A stretch of DNA of 64,000 nt from Thermohalobaculum sp039816045 (GTDB taxonomy: Bacteria > Pseudomonadota > Alphaproteobacteria > Rhodobacterales > Rhodobacteraceae), in the NCBI GenBank assembly GCA_039816045.1, contig JBCBYB010000009.1:1-64000 (forward strand), in the 5' to 3' direction. The position numbers and the translations under genes were made by a program. This document shows, piece after piece, positions 1 through 8,809 of the stretch. Every line of letters begins with the position of its first letter. Position 1 is the first letter of the stretch. The notes below the pieces were generated by a model, which saw only the letters and a program-made list of their open reading frames with translations, was not told the origin of the DNA and did no database searches.

Positions 1-787
1 AGGCACTCGGCATGCGCCCACCAGTGCCAGAGACAATCTAGAAATAGCTCAAAAACGTGGCCCAAACACAGGGGGCTTTACAGGTCCGCCTCCCAGTGCC
101 CGGCCTCGGTGCGGGCATCGACGGCGTTAGATCACTGAGAGACATGGGGCATCTAAAGGTTGACGGATCGTCAATGCCTCCCCCGTGCTGGCTCCGAACC
201 AGCGCAGCACCGAGGGCGAGTAGGCCGCGGTCAAGGAATGCAAGCCGATCGGAAATCTGGCCCGATCATCCCTCATAGTCCGCTCAGTAACGAGAGCGGC
301 CGAACGCAACTGGTTCGAGAGTGGCCGCGAACCGCACGCTGGACGGCGAACGTCGGCGGCAAGAATCGGTATCGCCGGGACGGCATGCCGATATCGATGA
401 TCGCGGTGCCGGTATTCAGGTAGAGGCGCCATATCGGCATCGTTCTTCAGTATCACGCTCCACGCGCGCCGCTTGGCAACGTCATTCGGGAGAGTGCCGT
501 CACCTCGTCTTCGTCGGCCGGCGGGAGGGACTTTGGCGCCGGGTCAGCCGGGGGAAGACGGGCTCCAAGTCTGTGCCGACAGCGTCGTAGCTTACAGCGA
601 AACGAGGCATCCCGCCCCACCACAACCGGTTTGGGGCCGCCCACCCACCTAGACAGCCTGACATCCGTAGCTATCCTGACTAGAAGCAAGCCATGTCAAC
701 GGCCAAGCATTGGAGCGCACCAACTCGCTCCCCAACGCTCGTCCGATTGATTGCCAGTGACACCTGCAATCCAAAGGGAGCTGGCAC
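1..787. other. Region without a supported gene
   Basis: Several short open frames cross each other here on both strands, but none has a convincing ribosome-binding site, recognisable domain or codon-position bias. The only clear signal is the purine-rich AAGGGAGC just before 788, which belongs to the next gene. The stretch may be old degraded coding DNA at the edge of the island. Confidence 0.5.
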
Positions 788-1270
788 ATGGCCGTTATCA
801 CTCGCAGAACACTCGTCTTGTCGACAGCAGCGCTTTCCGTGCTTCCACGCCGCATCGCTTTTGCCGCCAGTCACGATGTGCAGATGCTCAACAAGGACCC
901 CGATGATCCGAAGAAGCGCATGGTCTTCTATCCGCGCATTCTTACAGTGCAGCCCGGCGACACCATCACATTCATTCCCGCAGACAAGGGCCACAACAGC
1001 GAGAGCATCAAGGGAATGGTGCCGGATGGGGGGGACACATGGAAGGGCAAGATCAACAAGGAGATCAGCATCACGCCGACCAAGCCCGGCTTCTACGGAT
1101 ACCACTGCACCCCGCACGCGACGGTCGGCATGGTTGGCCTCATCATCGTGGAGGGAGATGGCAAGCTCGCCAACCTAGACGCCGCCAAGAAGGTCAAGCA
1201 TCGTGGACGGGCGAAGAAGGTCTGGGATGAGATCTGGGCCGAGGCGGACAGCGCCGGTCTGACCGCCTGA
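788..1270 (+). CDS. Pseudoazurin-type cupredoxin
   Basis: This 160-residue exported protein is a small blue-copper electron carrier of the pseudoazurin family, which in the periplasm usually passes electrons to denitrification enzymes or other oxidoreductases. The N-terminus has a twin-arginine-like start (TRRTLVLS) and an Ala-rich signal ending near AFAAS at residue 28. The copper ligands are visible: His69 in KGHNSES, then Cys107, His110 and Met115 in the YHCTPHATVGM loop. Length and ligand spacing fit the family. The ATG is preceded by AAGGGAGC at good spacing. It converges on the ABC ATPase gene with only nine bases between stops. No nitrite or nitrous-oxide reductase gene is in the window, so its partner is unknown. 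Confidence 0.93.
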   Translation: MAVITRRTLVLSTAALSVLPRRIAFAASHDVQMLNKDPDDPKKRMVFYPRILTVQPGDTITFIPADKGHNSESIKGMVPDGGDTWKGKINKEISITPTKPGFYGYHCTPHATVGMVGLIIVEGDGKLANLDAAKKVKHRGRAKKVWDEIWAEADSAGLTA

Positions 1271-1279
1271 CTGCGCTGA

Positions 1280-2941
1280 TCATCCACGACTCACATTCGC
1301 CGCGATCCGGTCCGCCTCCTCGGGCGACAGGCGCGGCGGATGCCACCCCTGTCCCGGTGCCGCGTCAAGCAAGCGTTTTGTGTAGTCGTGCTTGGGAGCA
1401 TTGAAGACCTGTGCAGCGGGACCGAACTCGACCATTACCCCCTTCTCCATCACCGTGATGTAGTCGGATATCTGCGCCGCCACCCGGAGGTCGTGTGTGA
1501 TGAAGATGATCGCGATCTGGAGCCGGCGCTGGAGATCGTTCATCAGCCGCAGCACCTGTTTCTGCACGGAGAGGTCGAGGGCGGAGACGCTCTCGTCGGC
1601 GATCACAACCTCAGGTTCCATGGCGAGTGCGCGGGCGATCCCGATGCGCTGGCGCTGACCGCCCGAGAAGTTCTGGGGCCGGCGGTCGAAGGCCTCTGGC
1701 GCAAGGCCGACCAACTCGATCAGGTCCCGAGCCTTCTGGCGTGATCGCTCGATCCCGATGCCGCGCAGTTCCGCGCTGCGGCTGATCATGGCCCCGACGG
1801 TCTGGGTCGGGTTCAATGAGCTATATGGATCCTGAAAGATCATCTGGATGTGCCGCCGCGCCTCATCGAAGGTGCGCCCACGCAAGGCCAGGAAGTCCTC
1901 ATCATGGATCACGATGGAGCCCCCTGTCGGCTCGACAAGGCGGACCAGCGCCTTGGCAAGCGTGGATTTGCCGGAGCCTGACTCGCCGACCACGCCCAGC
2001 GTTTCACCGGCACGGAGCGTGAAGTTGGCATCGGACAACGCATGCACCGCCGCCGTGCCGGACCCGTAGGTTTTGTGAACATGCTCAGCGCGCAGGATCG
2101 GCGGGTCGTTCCGGCTTTCATCCGGGCTGCGTGTGGTCTCGAGCAGCGGCATCGCATCTACCAGCAGCCGTGTGTAGTCCTCCTGAGGGCGAAGCAGCAC
2201 GTCTTCGGTGGTTCCTTCCTCGACCAACCGGCCCCAGCACATCACGGCAACGCGATCGGCAACTTCGGCCACCACTCCAAAGTCATGGGTGATGAGGATG
2301 ATGGCGTTGTTGTAGATGTCCTTGAGTTCGTTGAAGAGGCCGAGGATCTCTTTCTGTGTGGTAACATCCAGGGCCGTCGTCGGCTCATCGGCAATCAGGA
2401 TGTCCGGCTTGCACGCGAGCGCCATTGCAATCACAACGCGCTGAGATTGCCCGCCAGAGACCTGATGTGGATAGCTGCGATAGATCCGTTCGGGCGTTGG
2501 CAACCGCATCTGCTCGAAGAGATCGAGGGTCTGTTGCTTGCGCTCTGCAGCCGAGATCTCGGGCCGGTGCAGCCTGAAGACCTCGTCCACCTGCGCCCCG
2601 ATGCGGATGGCCGGGTTCAGTGCCGCCATCGGCTCTTGATAAATCATCGAGATCCGAGCCCCCCGCAATGCGTTAAGTTCGCCTTGCGGCAAGGTTAAAA
2701 CGTCCCGACCATCGAAGATCACCTCACCCTGCTCGACCGAGAGCCGAGGTGCGACATCGTTCATGATGGCGCTGGTCATGACCGACTTGCCCGAACCGGA
2801 CTCGCCCACGACACAAAGCAACTCGCCCCGACGGAGCGTCAGCGACACGTCCTCAACGGCAAACCGTCGGTCTGCACCTTTCGGCAGCGCAATCGAGAGG
2901 TTCTTGATCTCAAGAATCTTGTCGGGGGCACCACTGGTCAT
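1280..2941 (-). CDS. Fused dipeptide/oligopeptide-type ABC transporter ATP-binding protein
   Basis: A 553-residue protein with two complete ABC nucleotide-binding domains in tandem, the arrangement of YejF and GsiA-type peptide/nickel importers. Each half shows Walker A (GESGSGKS), an LSGGQ-like signature (VSGGQSQR, FSGGQRQR), Walker B (ILIADEPTTALD, VVIADESVSALD) and a switch histidine in ITHD. The start was set at the ATG of MTSGAPDK because AAGGAG sits just upstream; a start about 40 codons earlier would add sequence of unlike composition. Permease and binding-protein genes normally lie beside it, but none is present, so it is an orphan component or a remnant of a broken operon. The substrate cannot be inferred. 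Confidence 0.9.
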   Translation of the reverse strand: MTSGAPDKILEIKNLSIALPKGADRRFAVEDVSLTLRRGELLCVVGESGSGKSVMTSAIMNDVAPRLSVEQGEVIFDGRDVLTLPQGELNALRGARISMIYQEPMAALNPAIRIGAQVDEVFRLHRPEISAAERKQQTLDLFEQMRLPTPERIYRSYPHQVSGGQSQRVVIAMALACKPDILIADEPTTALDVTTQKEILGLFNELKDIYNNAIILITHDFGVVAEVADRVAVMCWGRLVEEGTTEDVLLRPQEDYTRLLVDAMPLLETTRSPDESRNDPPILRAEHVHKTYGSGTAAVHALSDANFTLRAGETLGVVGESGSGKSTLAKALVRLVEPTGGSIVIHDEDFLALRGRTFDEARRHIQMIFQDPYSSLNPTQTVGAMISRSAELRGIGIERSRQKARDLIELVGLAPEAFDRRPQNFSGGQRQRIGIARALAMEPEVVIADESVSALDLSVQKQVLRLMNDLQRRLQIAIIFITHDLRVAAQISDYITVMEKGVMVEFGPAAQVFNAPKHDYTKRLLDAAPGQGWHPPRLSPEEADRIAANVSRG

Positions 2942-3056
2942 GGCCACGGCTCCTTTTGGTCGATTGCCTCTGCATCGACGCGGAAGCTTGGTGGCGTGGG
3001 ACTGGCGGCCTCGCAACGCGCATGTTTGCGCGTCCGGGTGTCGGTGCGCTGGGAGA

Positions 3057-3085
3057 GTTGACATAATTTGAGTAAATTAGTCAAC
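3057..3085. promoter_or_regulatory. AT-rich interrupted palindrome upstream of the four-cysteine protein
   Basis: The site runs GTTGAC...GTCAAC with inner halves TAATTT and AAATTA and one extra base on the left, so about 12 bases pair on each side. It stands out from the GC-rich surroundings. A 29-base site at 58810-58838, upstream of the paralogous gene, matches it at 23 of 29 positions. It lies about 76 bases before the 3162 start. Binding by an iron-responsive regulator is inference. Confidence 0.6.
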
Positions 3086-3161
3086 TACTCGCACCCAAGC
3101 TGTATCCACGCGCAACGGATCCGCCCGGTACCCTCTGATCAGACACATGCAGGAGCGGCCA

Positions 3162-3635
3162 ATGGGCGACGACCATTCCGTTGGACATGTCCACCAATCC
3201 GAACACGACAGTCTCATAAAGGACTGCGGGTTTGATCGCTTTGAGACATCGGTCCTCGAGATCTCTCGGCGCTTGTTCTCCAGCTTCGCCGACCCCTTGA
3301 GCCACGGATGGATGCACGCTTTCGAGCGCGCCGAAGAGATCTTTCCACCCCCATTCGGCTCGACAATCGCCCTAGCCCTGGTGCGGTGCATCCGCATCCT
3401 ACGCACGAGCCGGACAACACGCTTCTCGTTCATCAACGCAGACTGCAGATCCTGCAGTCGCTGGGTGACACAGGAGGAACGCCACTTCATCTCGATCCTG
3501 AGAGCGGCTCGGCACAGCAGACGATCAGAGGCCGTGACATTTGCCACAATGGTCTGCGAAGGCCAGGAACCAGGACAATTGGTCGACGGGTTCGAACGCA
3601 TGTGCGTCATCATCGGTGAGGGTCCGCTGCGCTGA
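3162..3635 (+). CDS. Uncharacterised four-cysteine protein, copy A
   Basis: I do not recognise this 157-residue protein. It has no signal peptide or membrane segment and is probably cytoplasmic. It aligns without gaps with the product of 58936-59499: from residue 22 I count 68 identities in 135. Invariant cysteines are Cys22 (CGFD), Cys95 and Cys98 (a CxxC inside DCRSC) and Cys132 (MVCEG). Other conserved blocks are PPFG..IALA, TQEER and TFATMVCEG near residues 63-71, 103-107 and 126-134. Four conserved cysteines would suit a Zn or Fe-S site, but that is inference. The start was chosen at 3162 because GGAG lies six bases upstream; the paralog has the same leader. It sits upstream of a receptor cassette and downstream of a palindrome shared with its paralog. 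Confidence 0.75.
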   Translation: MGDDHSVGHVHQSEHDSLIKDCGFDRFETSVLEISRRLFSSFADPLSHGWMHAFERAEEIFPPPFGSTIALALVRCIRILRTSRTTRFSFINADCRSCSRWVTQEERHFISILRAARHSRRSEAVTFATMVCEGQEPGQLVDGFERMCVIIGEGPLR

Positions 3636-3805
3636 ACGCACGGCGGGCTGGTGTTCTCGGCGTTGCGGCTTTCGGTAGCTCCAAACCGACCGGCCGGGAC
3701 TAAGGGCGCGTTTTGTGCGACGTGACGGGAATGGCATCGGGACCAGCGGTCCGTTCGCGTCGATCACACGTCTCGAACGCGCCCAGTTGTCATCATCGAC
3801 GGGCG

Positions 3806-4320
3806 ATGAACCTCACTGCGGTGACTGGAAGCGAATCCGATTTTACCGGGCCGACGCGGTATACTTCAGCGGTCGTGCGTGAGGGCTACTCCGACAGAGC
3901 AATCGAAACCAACCGGATCAAGTCAGCCTTGCCGGCAACACCCGCACATCCAAGGATACCGTCGAGACCTACCTGCTCTACTGCGCCGCGGAAGTCACAC
4001 TCGCGTCCGGCAATGACTGGTTCAAACTCGCCGATTGGGACACCGTGGCCGAGACCCGGTTTCGGTTCTTCTCAACGAGTCTTGGCATCCGCGGCTTTGG
4101 GTCGTTTTTATGTCGCTCGGGCTTTCGGTATGACTATTTCGGTGGCTTCGGCAGCTTCGACGCACGTCCGATCGCGCGCTATGAGGCGTTTGCCAACAGT
4201 CTCGTCTTTGGCCGCACTACGCCCAGCGATGATCCTGCTGCGAACCACGCCCGGTCTGTGATCGGGACGCTCGGTCCGGAGATCGTTCGCCCCGAGCCTG
4301 CGGTGAATGCCGGTGGCTGA
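3806..4320 (+). pseudogene. Frameshifted copy of the CC0125/CC1285-like lipoprotein
   Basis: Two reading frames together spell a copy of the lipoprotein encoded at 53690-54235. The first frame carries PTRYTSAVVREGYSDRAIE, matching PTRYAPAVDRDGYADQAVE. After about 3920 the match moves to another frame (NTRTSKDTVETYLLY, then AETRFRFFST to VRPEPAVNAGG). The segment around 3918-3943 is 26 bases where the intact copy has 27, so one base has been lost. The N-terminal signal and lipobox cysteine are also missing. It converges on the receptor gene at 4363. An intact copy follows the paralogous receptor at 53.7 kb, so the lipoprotein travels with this receptor type. Confidence 0.85.
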
Positions 4321-4362
4321 GCACGGCCGGTCGAGCGATCAGCAGGCCCGGTAAGGTCGGCC

Positions 4363-6756
4363 TCAGAACCGCACCTGAGCAATCACGCCGAATGTGAGGG
4401 GTTCGCCTGCGCGGGCGAAGTCCGTCGCCGTGTCACGTTGTATGAGGTAGTCGTTGTCGAGCAGGTTGCGGACATAGGCCGAAACGCCCCAGTTCTCCTG
4501 TGCGTAGCTGATCGAGGCGTTGACCAGAAACCGACCGTCCACCCGTGAGCCGGGACTGTTGTCGATCTCGCTGAATGTGGCGCCCGTGTAGCTTGCATCT
4601 GCGCCGATGGTGACGCCGTTGTCAAAGAAGTACCGTGCTCCGAGCGCTGCCGACACCACCGGGGCAAAGGTGAACCGGTTGCCGGAGAAGTCCTCGCCGC
4701 CGCTCACGAAGTCCGTGAACTCGGTGTCGGACACGCCAACGCTGCCGAAGATCTCGAGCTCAGGCGTGGGGGTAGCCAGTAAGGACAGCTCGCCACCGAT
4801 CAGCCGGGACTCGCCCGCATTGGCCGCTTCGACGTCGATCGCGAGCCCGCTGTCTCCGGGCACCCGAACTTGCTGATCACGCCACTGAGTGTAGAAAAGG
4901 TTGGCATTCGCGGTCAGTCGCCGGTCGAACCACTGCGACCGCAGAGACATCTCGTAGTTCCAAGTGAACTCCGGTTGCCACTCGGTGACCTCGGTGGTCA
5001 AGGTGTTCTGGAACGAGCCTCCCGCCCGGTACCCGCGCTGGACGGTAAACCCGGTGCTGAGCGTGTCCGTCCAGTCGTAGACGATGCCGAGCTTCGGCAG
5101 GAATGCATCGAAGGTCGTGTCGGCCGAGACAAACTCGTCCTGCGGCAGCGGGATCGGCAAAGGCGCTGACAGGAGTGTGGTCGACGCCGAGGTAAAATCG
5201 ACGTTCTCACGGTCATAGCGGCCGCCGACAATCACCGACAAGCCCTCGGAGATCTCCAGAAGCTCGATCTCGGCTTCACCGAAGAAGGCGAAGTTGAACG
5301 TCTCCTCGCTTCCGTCGGCCAAAGCTGTAATCTGGACGGACGCGGGCAGCGCCGGGTTCAGAAAGTCAGCGCCGATGGTCGCATCGGTGACAAGGTCGGT
5401 CTTGATGGCGGTCACAAAGCCGCCGGCAACCGCAGCGATCCGATCCGTGTCGTAGAGCACACGCAGTTCCTGGCTCCAGCTCGAGCTGTCCTGATCCAAC
5501 TCGAGATCGCCGAGCGCCTCAGGACCGGTGAGATCCTCGATCCGCACATAGTCGTTGATCACTCCGGTGGTCTCGGACTCGAGCGAGACAGTGTCGGACA
5601 CCGCATAGGACATCCGCAGGCCGAACAGTGCGGTATCATTGCCTTCCTCGGCAGGTTCGTTGGCGAAGTTCACCCGCCGATCCGGGAACTCCGACAGCAC
5701 GATCCCGTCCTCTCCGGTCCGGTTCCGACTGAAGCTGGTGCTCAGCACGGCGGAGAAGTCGGGTGTCGGCTCAAACAGAAGCTTGCCACGGAGCGTCGTC
5801 AACTCATCGGGGTCGTAGGCGTCATCGCCCAGAACTGGCGCCTCGACGAAGCCGTCTGTGCGCTTGTGCTCGGCAGAAAAGCGCAAGGCCAGCGTGTCGT
5901 CGACCACAGGAAGATTGATGGCGAGCGCCGCGCCTGCGGTTTGGCGCAGACCGAGCTCGGCGCGTCCTTTGACCTCATACTCATAGGTCGGATCCTTCGA
6001 GCGAAAGATGACAGCGCCTGCCAGAGCGTTGCGCCCCTGCTGGGTCGATTGCGGTCCGCGCAGGATCTCCACCTGCTCAAGATCCCATGTGCTGAAGGGG
6101 CCAAAGGTGATCGATTCCTGGGTCGGCAGGGCCGCTCCGTCCACTTGAACATTGATCACTGTGCCGTTGCCATCGGCGCCCACGCCGCGAGCCTCGATGC
6201 CACGGATCGTGAAACTCAGTTCTCCGTTTGCGACCGAGACGTTGGGTGTGCGCTCGAAGATGTCCTTGATGTCGAAGTCGTCGCGGCGGTCGAGCTCCTC
6301 GCCAGTGATCACTACTGCGCTGGTCTGGCTGTCCTGGAGGGTGCGCTCACGCAGCTCGCCCTGAACGATCAGTTCATCCATCACAAAGGCGCCCTCACTG
6401 GCTGCGTTCGGGGTCGAGGTGCGCTCGATTGCAACGGCGCCACTTTGGGAAATGCGGTGGGAAAAGCCCGTCCCCGCGAGCAGCTGGATGAGCGCCTCAT
6501 CGACCGTGAGCATCCCGGTTGCACCAGGGCTGCGTGCACCCTCCGTAAGGCCCGCATCGTAAAAGACCGCCGCCCCGCTCACCTGACCGAATTGGGCGAG
6601 GACCGTATCCAGGGACCCAGGCGCAATGGCATAGGCCGTCTCGGTGGTTTGCGCCGCGGCTTGGCCCCAGGGAAGCGTCGTTGCGGTCACGACTGCCGTT
6701 GTGGAGAGGACCGCGCAGAAAGCACGGGCTTTCGTCGAAACGCCTGGTCTGATCAT
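4363..6756 (-). CDS. FecA-type TonB-dependent receptor with STN signalling domain (receptor 1)
   Basis: A 797-residue outer-membrane ferric-chelate receptor. A signal peptide ending near QAAAQ is followed by an STN domain (about residues 40-115), a linker with MDELIVQGE, a plug with RGIEARG and LRGPQSTQQGRNALAGAV, and a 22-strand barrel ending in Phe (AQVRF). The STN domain is the part that talks to a FecR protein. It is the third gene of a minus-strand fecI-fecR-receptor cassette. The start at the ATG of MIRPGVS was chosen because the signal peptide begins there; the frame is open a further 56 codons upstream. Plug and barrel are closely similar to receptors 6 (41413) and 7 (51206). The ligand is unknown. 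Confidence 0.93.
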   Translation of the reverse strand: MIRPGVSTKARAFCAVLSTTAVVTATTLPWGQAAAQTTETAYAIAPGSLDTVLAQFGQVSGAAVFYDAGLTEGARSPGATGMLTVDEALIQLLAGTGFSHRISQSGAVAIERTSTPNAASEGAFVMDELIVQGELRERTLQDSQTSAVVITGEELDRRDDFDIKDIFERTPNVSVANGELSFTIRGIEARGVGADGNGTVINVQVDGAALPTQESITFGPFSTWDLEQVEILRGPQSTQQGRNALAGAVIFRSKDPTYEYEVKGRAELGLRQTAGAALAINLPVVDDTLALRFSAEHKRTDGFVEAPVLGDDAYDPDELTTLRGKLLFEPTPDFSAVLSTSFSRNRTGEDGIVLSEFPDRRVNFANEPAEEGNDTALFGLRMSYAVSDTVSLESETTGVINDYVRIEDLTGPEALGDLELDQDSSSWSQELRVLYDTDRIAAVAGGFVTAIKTDLVTDATIGADFLNPALPASVQITALADGSEETFNFAFFGEAEIELLEISEGLSVIVGGRYDRENVDFTSASTTLLSAPLPIPLPQDEFVSADTTFDAFLPKLGIVYDWTDTLSTGFTVQRGYRAGGSFQNTLTTEVTEWQPEFTWNYEMSLRSQWFDRRLTANANLFYTQWRDQQVRVPGDSGLAIDVEAANAGESRLIGGELSLLATPTPELEIFGSVGVSDTEFTDFVSGGEDFSGNRFTFAPVVSAALGARYFFDNGVTIGADASYTGATFSEIDNSPGSRVDGRFLVNASISYAQENWGVSAYVRNLLDNDYLIQRDTATDFARAGEPLTFGVIAQVRF

Positions 6757-6871
6757 GCGGCCCCCAGTGATCTGTCTCGTGGGGCGGCCTCCGTCTCTGG
6801 CGCCTGCCCAATGGCACACACGCACGAGAGAGCGAACTGCGAAAAAATGGGGGCTAGGACAGGTACAGGTT

Positions 6872-7807
6872 CTAGCTTCGGAGCAGGACGATACCGCCTG
6901 GGATGCGGTGCGCCTGAATGGCAAGCGTCTCGATCATCTGCTCAAGCACGCGATCCGGATCGCGAAGCGGGAATACCCCACTGATCCTCCGGCTGGCCAC
7001 CGCCTTATCGAGCACAACGATGCGCCCTGCCCGGTGCCGGTTGAGCGTCGACACGGCGCGTGCGATGGGATCATTGCGAAAGACGAAATGGCCCCGGCGC
7101 CACGCGGCGATGGCCTCGAGCTCAACAGGCACCGGTCCTGTCAAACGGCCGTCGGCGACGCTTGCTGCCATCCCAGGGACCAGCATGGCCTCGGTTTGCG
7201 CAACCATCTCGGCCCGACCCGTGATACACGCCACGTCGACCCACCGCTCGTAGGCGCTGACAGACAGCGCGCCGGTCCATGATGACACCACCACATCGCC
7301 AGCCCGGATTGGCGGCGGAGCGCCTCGGTCGGCGCCGGTCTCATGCGTGAAGACGGCCGCCCCGCGGCGAAGTTCGAGCGCCTCCGGCCCTTCGTCGAGA
7401 GCGGATGCACCATCGAGATTGACCGTCACGCCTTGCGCGAGCCCGATCCTGCGCTGCTCGCCCCGCGGGCTCGCATGGTCCGCGAGCAGTTCAACCGCAT
7501 CCGGAAGGAACCCAAGCATTCCGCCGAGGGTTGCTACCCCACCGAGACCGGCCACGGTGGTGCCTGCCAAGATGGCCCGCCGCGAGACGCGCGCTGTTCG
7601 TTCCTGTCGGCTCCGAACAGCCAGTGACGCTGTGCGCCACAGGGTCAGCTCCTCACGATAGGCCACTTCATGGCGCAGGCTCTGCTCACGCCAAGACTTC
7701 AAGGCGCCAGCCTCAGCGGAGCTCAGCTCCCCGAGTTTCTCACGGAGCACGGCGTCGCGGATCTCTTCGCGCAGCGCATCAACGTGCGCATCGTCTGGGT
7801 TCGGCAT
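6872..7807 (-). CDS. fecR: FecR-type anti-sigma/sigma-regulator, cassette 1
   Basis: A 311-residue FecR protein. The cytoplasmic N-terminal DUF4880-type segment (about 1-70) is followed by a single transmembrane region near residues 75-100 that begins SRRAILAGTTVAGLGG, a twin-arginine-like motif, and then a periplasmic FecR domain with a C-terminal secretin/TonB-like short N-terminal segment (SGVFPLRDPDRVLEQM). FecR proteins receive the signal from the STN domain of their receptor and activate or release the cognate FecI. It lies 64 bases after the fecI stop and 115 bases before its receptor. The start at MPNPDDAH was chosen because upstream codons overlap the sigma-factor gene in another frame. 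Confidence 0.9.
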   Translation of the reverse strand: MPNPDDAHVDALREEIRDAVLREKLGELSSAEAGALKSWREQSLRHEVAYREELTLWRTASLAVRSRQERTARVSRRAILAGTTVAGLGGVATLGGMLGFLPDAVELLADHASPRGEQRRIGLAQGVTVNLDGASALDEGPEALELRRGAAVFTHETGADRGAPPPIRAGDVVVSSWTGALSVSAYERWVDVACITGRAEMVAQTEAMLVPGMAASVADGRLTGPVPVELEAIAAWRRGHFVFRNDPIARAVSTLNRHRAGRIVVLDKAVASRRISGVFPLRDPDRVLEQMIETLAIQAHRIPGGIVLLRS

Positions 7808-7857
7808 CGCCAGCCTACCTTGGGCGCGCAGATGATCAGACAGACGAGCCCGCCGGT

Positions 7858-8361
7858 TCAGCGAGCCCGCCGGATCGCGTCGGCGCAGTGCTCTACCGCC
7901 TTGCGGACTTCCAACTCCACTGTCCGCTTGGACACGCCGTACCGCAAGGCGATTTCTCGGCAACTCTCGCCATCGAACGCTACAGCGGCGAACATGGCCC
8001 GGCGGCGGGTCGGCAACCGCGATAAGGCCTTGCGCATCACGGCGACCTCGCTGCGCGCAATTGCAAGCGTCTCGGGCGTCGGTGCGTGATCGGGAATGTC
8101 CTCGGAGATCGGCCCGTGACGCTTTTGATCCCGGTAGTGCGATCTCCGGCAGAAGTCGATGGCGAGGTTCCGAGCAATCCGCCACAAGAAGCGCTTGGGT
8201 GCGCGGGACGAGCGGTCCGGATGGCGGGACAGGCGAAGCCAAGTCTCCTGTGCGAGATCTTCGCCGGAGGCTGGACATCCACTGAGCGCGCTCAGGAACC
8301 GCCGCAACCGCGGCAACTCCGATCGAAAGGTTGAGAGCAGCTCATCCTTGGTGTCGCCCAT
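7858..8361 (-). CDS. fecI: FecI-type ECF sigma factor, cassette 1
   Basis: A 167-residue extracytoplasmic-function sigma factor. Region 2 covers about residues 10-75 (SGEDLAQETWLRLSRHP, FLWRIARNLAIDFCR) and region 4 about 105-160 (LSRLPTRRRAMFAAVAFDG, IALRYGVSKRTVELEV). It should direct RNA polymerase to the promoter of receptor 1 once FecR signals. The start at MGDTKDEL is the first Met that leaves a normal-length region 2; the longer frame upstream has no domain content. It is the first gene of its cassette. A conserved 34-base palindrome lies 250 bases upstream. Confidence 0.93.
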   Translation of the reverse strand: MGDTKDELLSTFRSELPRLRRFLSALSGCPASGEDLAQETWLRLSRHPDRSSRAPKRFLWRIARNLAIDFCRRSHYRDQKRHGPISEDIPDHAPTPETLAIARSEVAVMRKALSRLPTRRRAMFAAVAFDGESCREIALRYGVSKRTVELEVRKAVEHCADAIRRAR

Positions 8362-8614
8362 CGTCTCGCCGAGCCTTCCCAGTTCAGTGGGGTTGATTGG
8401 CTGGCGAGACCCTCGCGTTGCTGAGCGCAGTGTATAATCGCAGGACCCGGCAACAAGCCCCAATCGCGACGCCGCCCCACGTTCGGGCTCTCTGGACTGG
8501 GAAGGCGGCGAGGCCCCTACGGACCCATGCAGGCGGCCCCTGGCATCCACGGAGCCCGTCAGATTGCCTCACTCAGAGCCTGTCCGAGAAGCCGCCGGCC
8601 AGGGCGGCTTTCGG

Positions 8615-8699
8615 CCTCCCACCGCCCCGCACCCCCTCCCAACCGCCCTCTGAAGTGTACCCTCGGGGCGGTTGGGAGGGGGTGCGGGGCGGTGGGAGG
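8615..8699. repeat. Perfect 34-bp inverted repeat with 17-base loop
   Basis: Arms at 8615-8648 and 8666-8699 are exact reverse complements. The left arm is C-rich (CCTCCCACCGCCCCGC...), the right arm G-rich, and the loop is 8649-8665. Flanks outside the arms also resemble each other inversely (GAGCCTGTCCGAGAA and GAGAGTCCGTTTCA), as terminal repeats of a miniature mobile element would. It lies after the stop of receptor 2 and before fecI of cassette 1 on the minus strand, so it could also end transcription, but no T-run follows on that strand. Confidence 0.9.
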
Positions 8700-8809
8700 A
8701 CCTTTTGAAACGGACTCTCAGAGGTGGCTACAAGTTCCCGACACGGGGAGAGGCAGTCTGACCACAAGATCCCGTCAGAGCACAATGCTCGAGAGGACCC
8801 AGGCCGAGC

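Noticed and set aside
127..456. 109-codon minus-strand frame near the window start
   Set aside because: It overlaps three other frames of similar length, has no ribosome-binding site and no recognisable domain.
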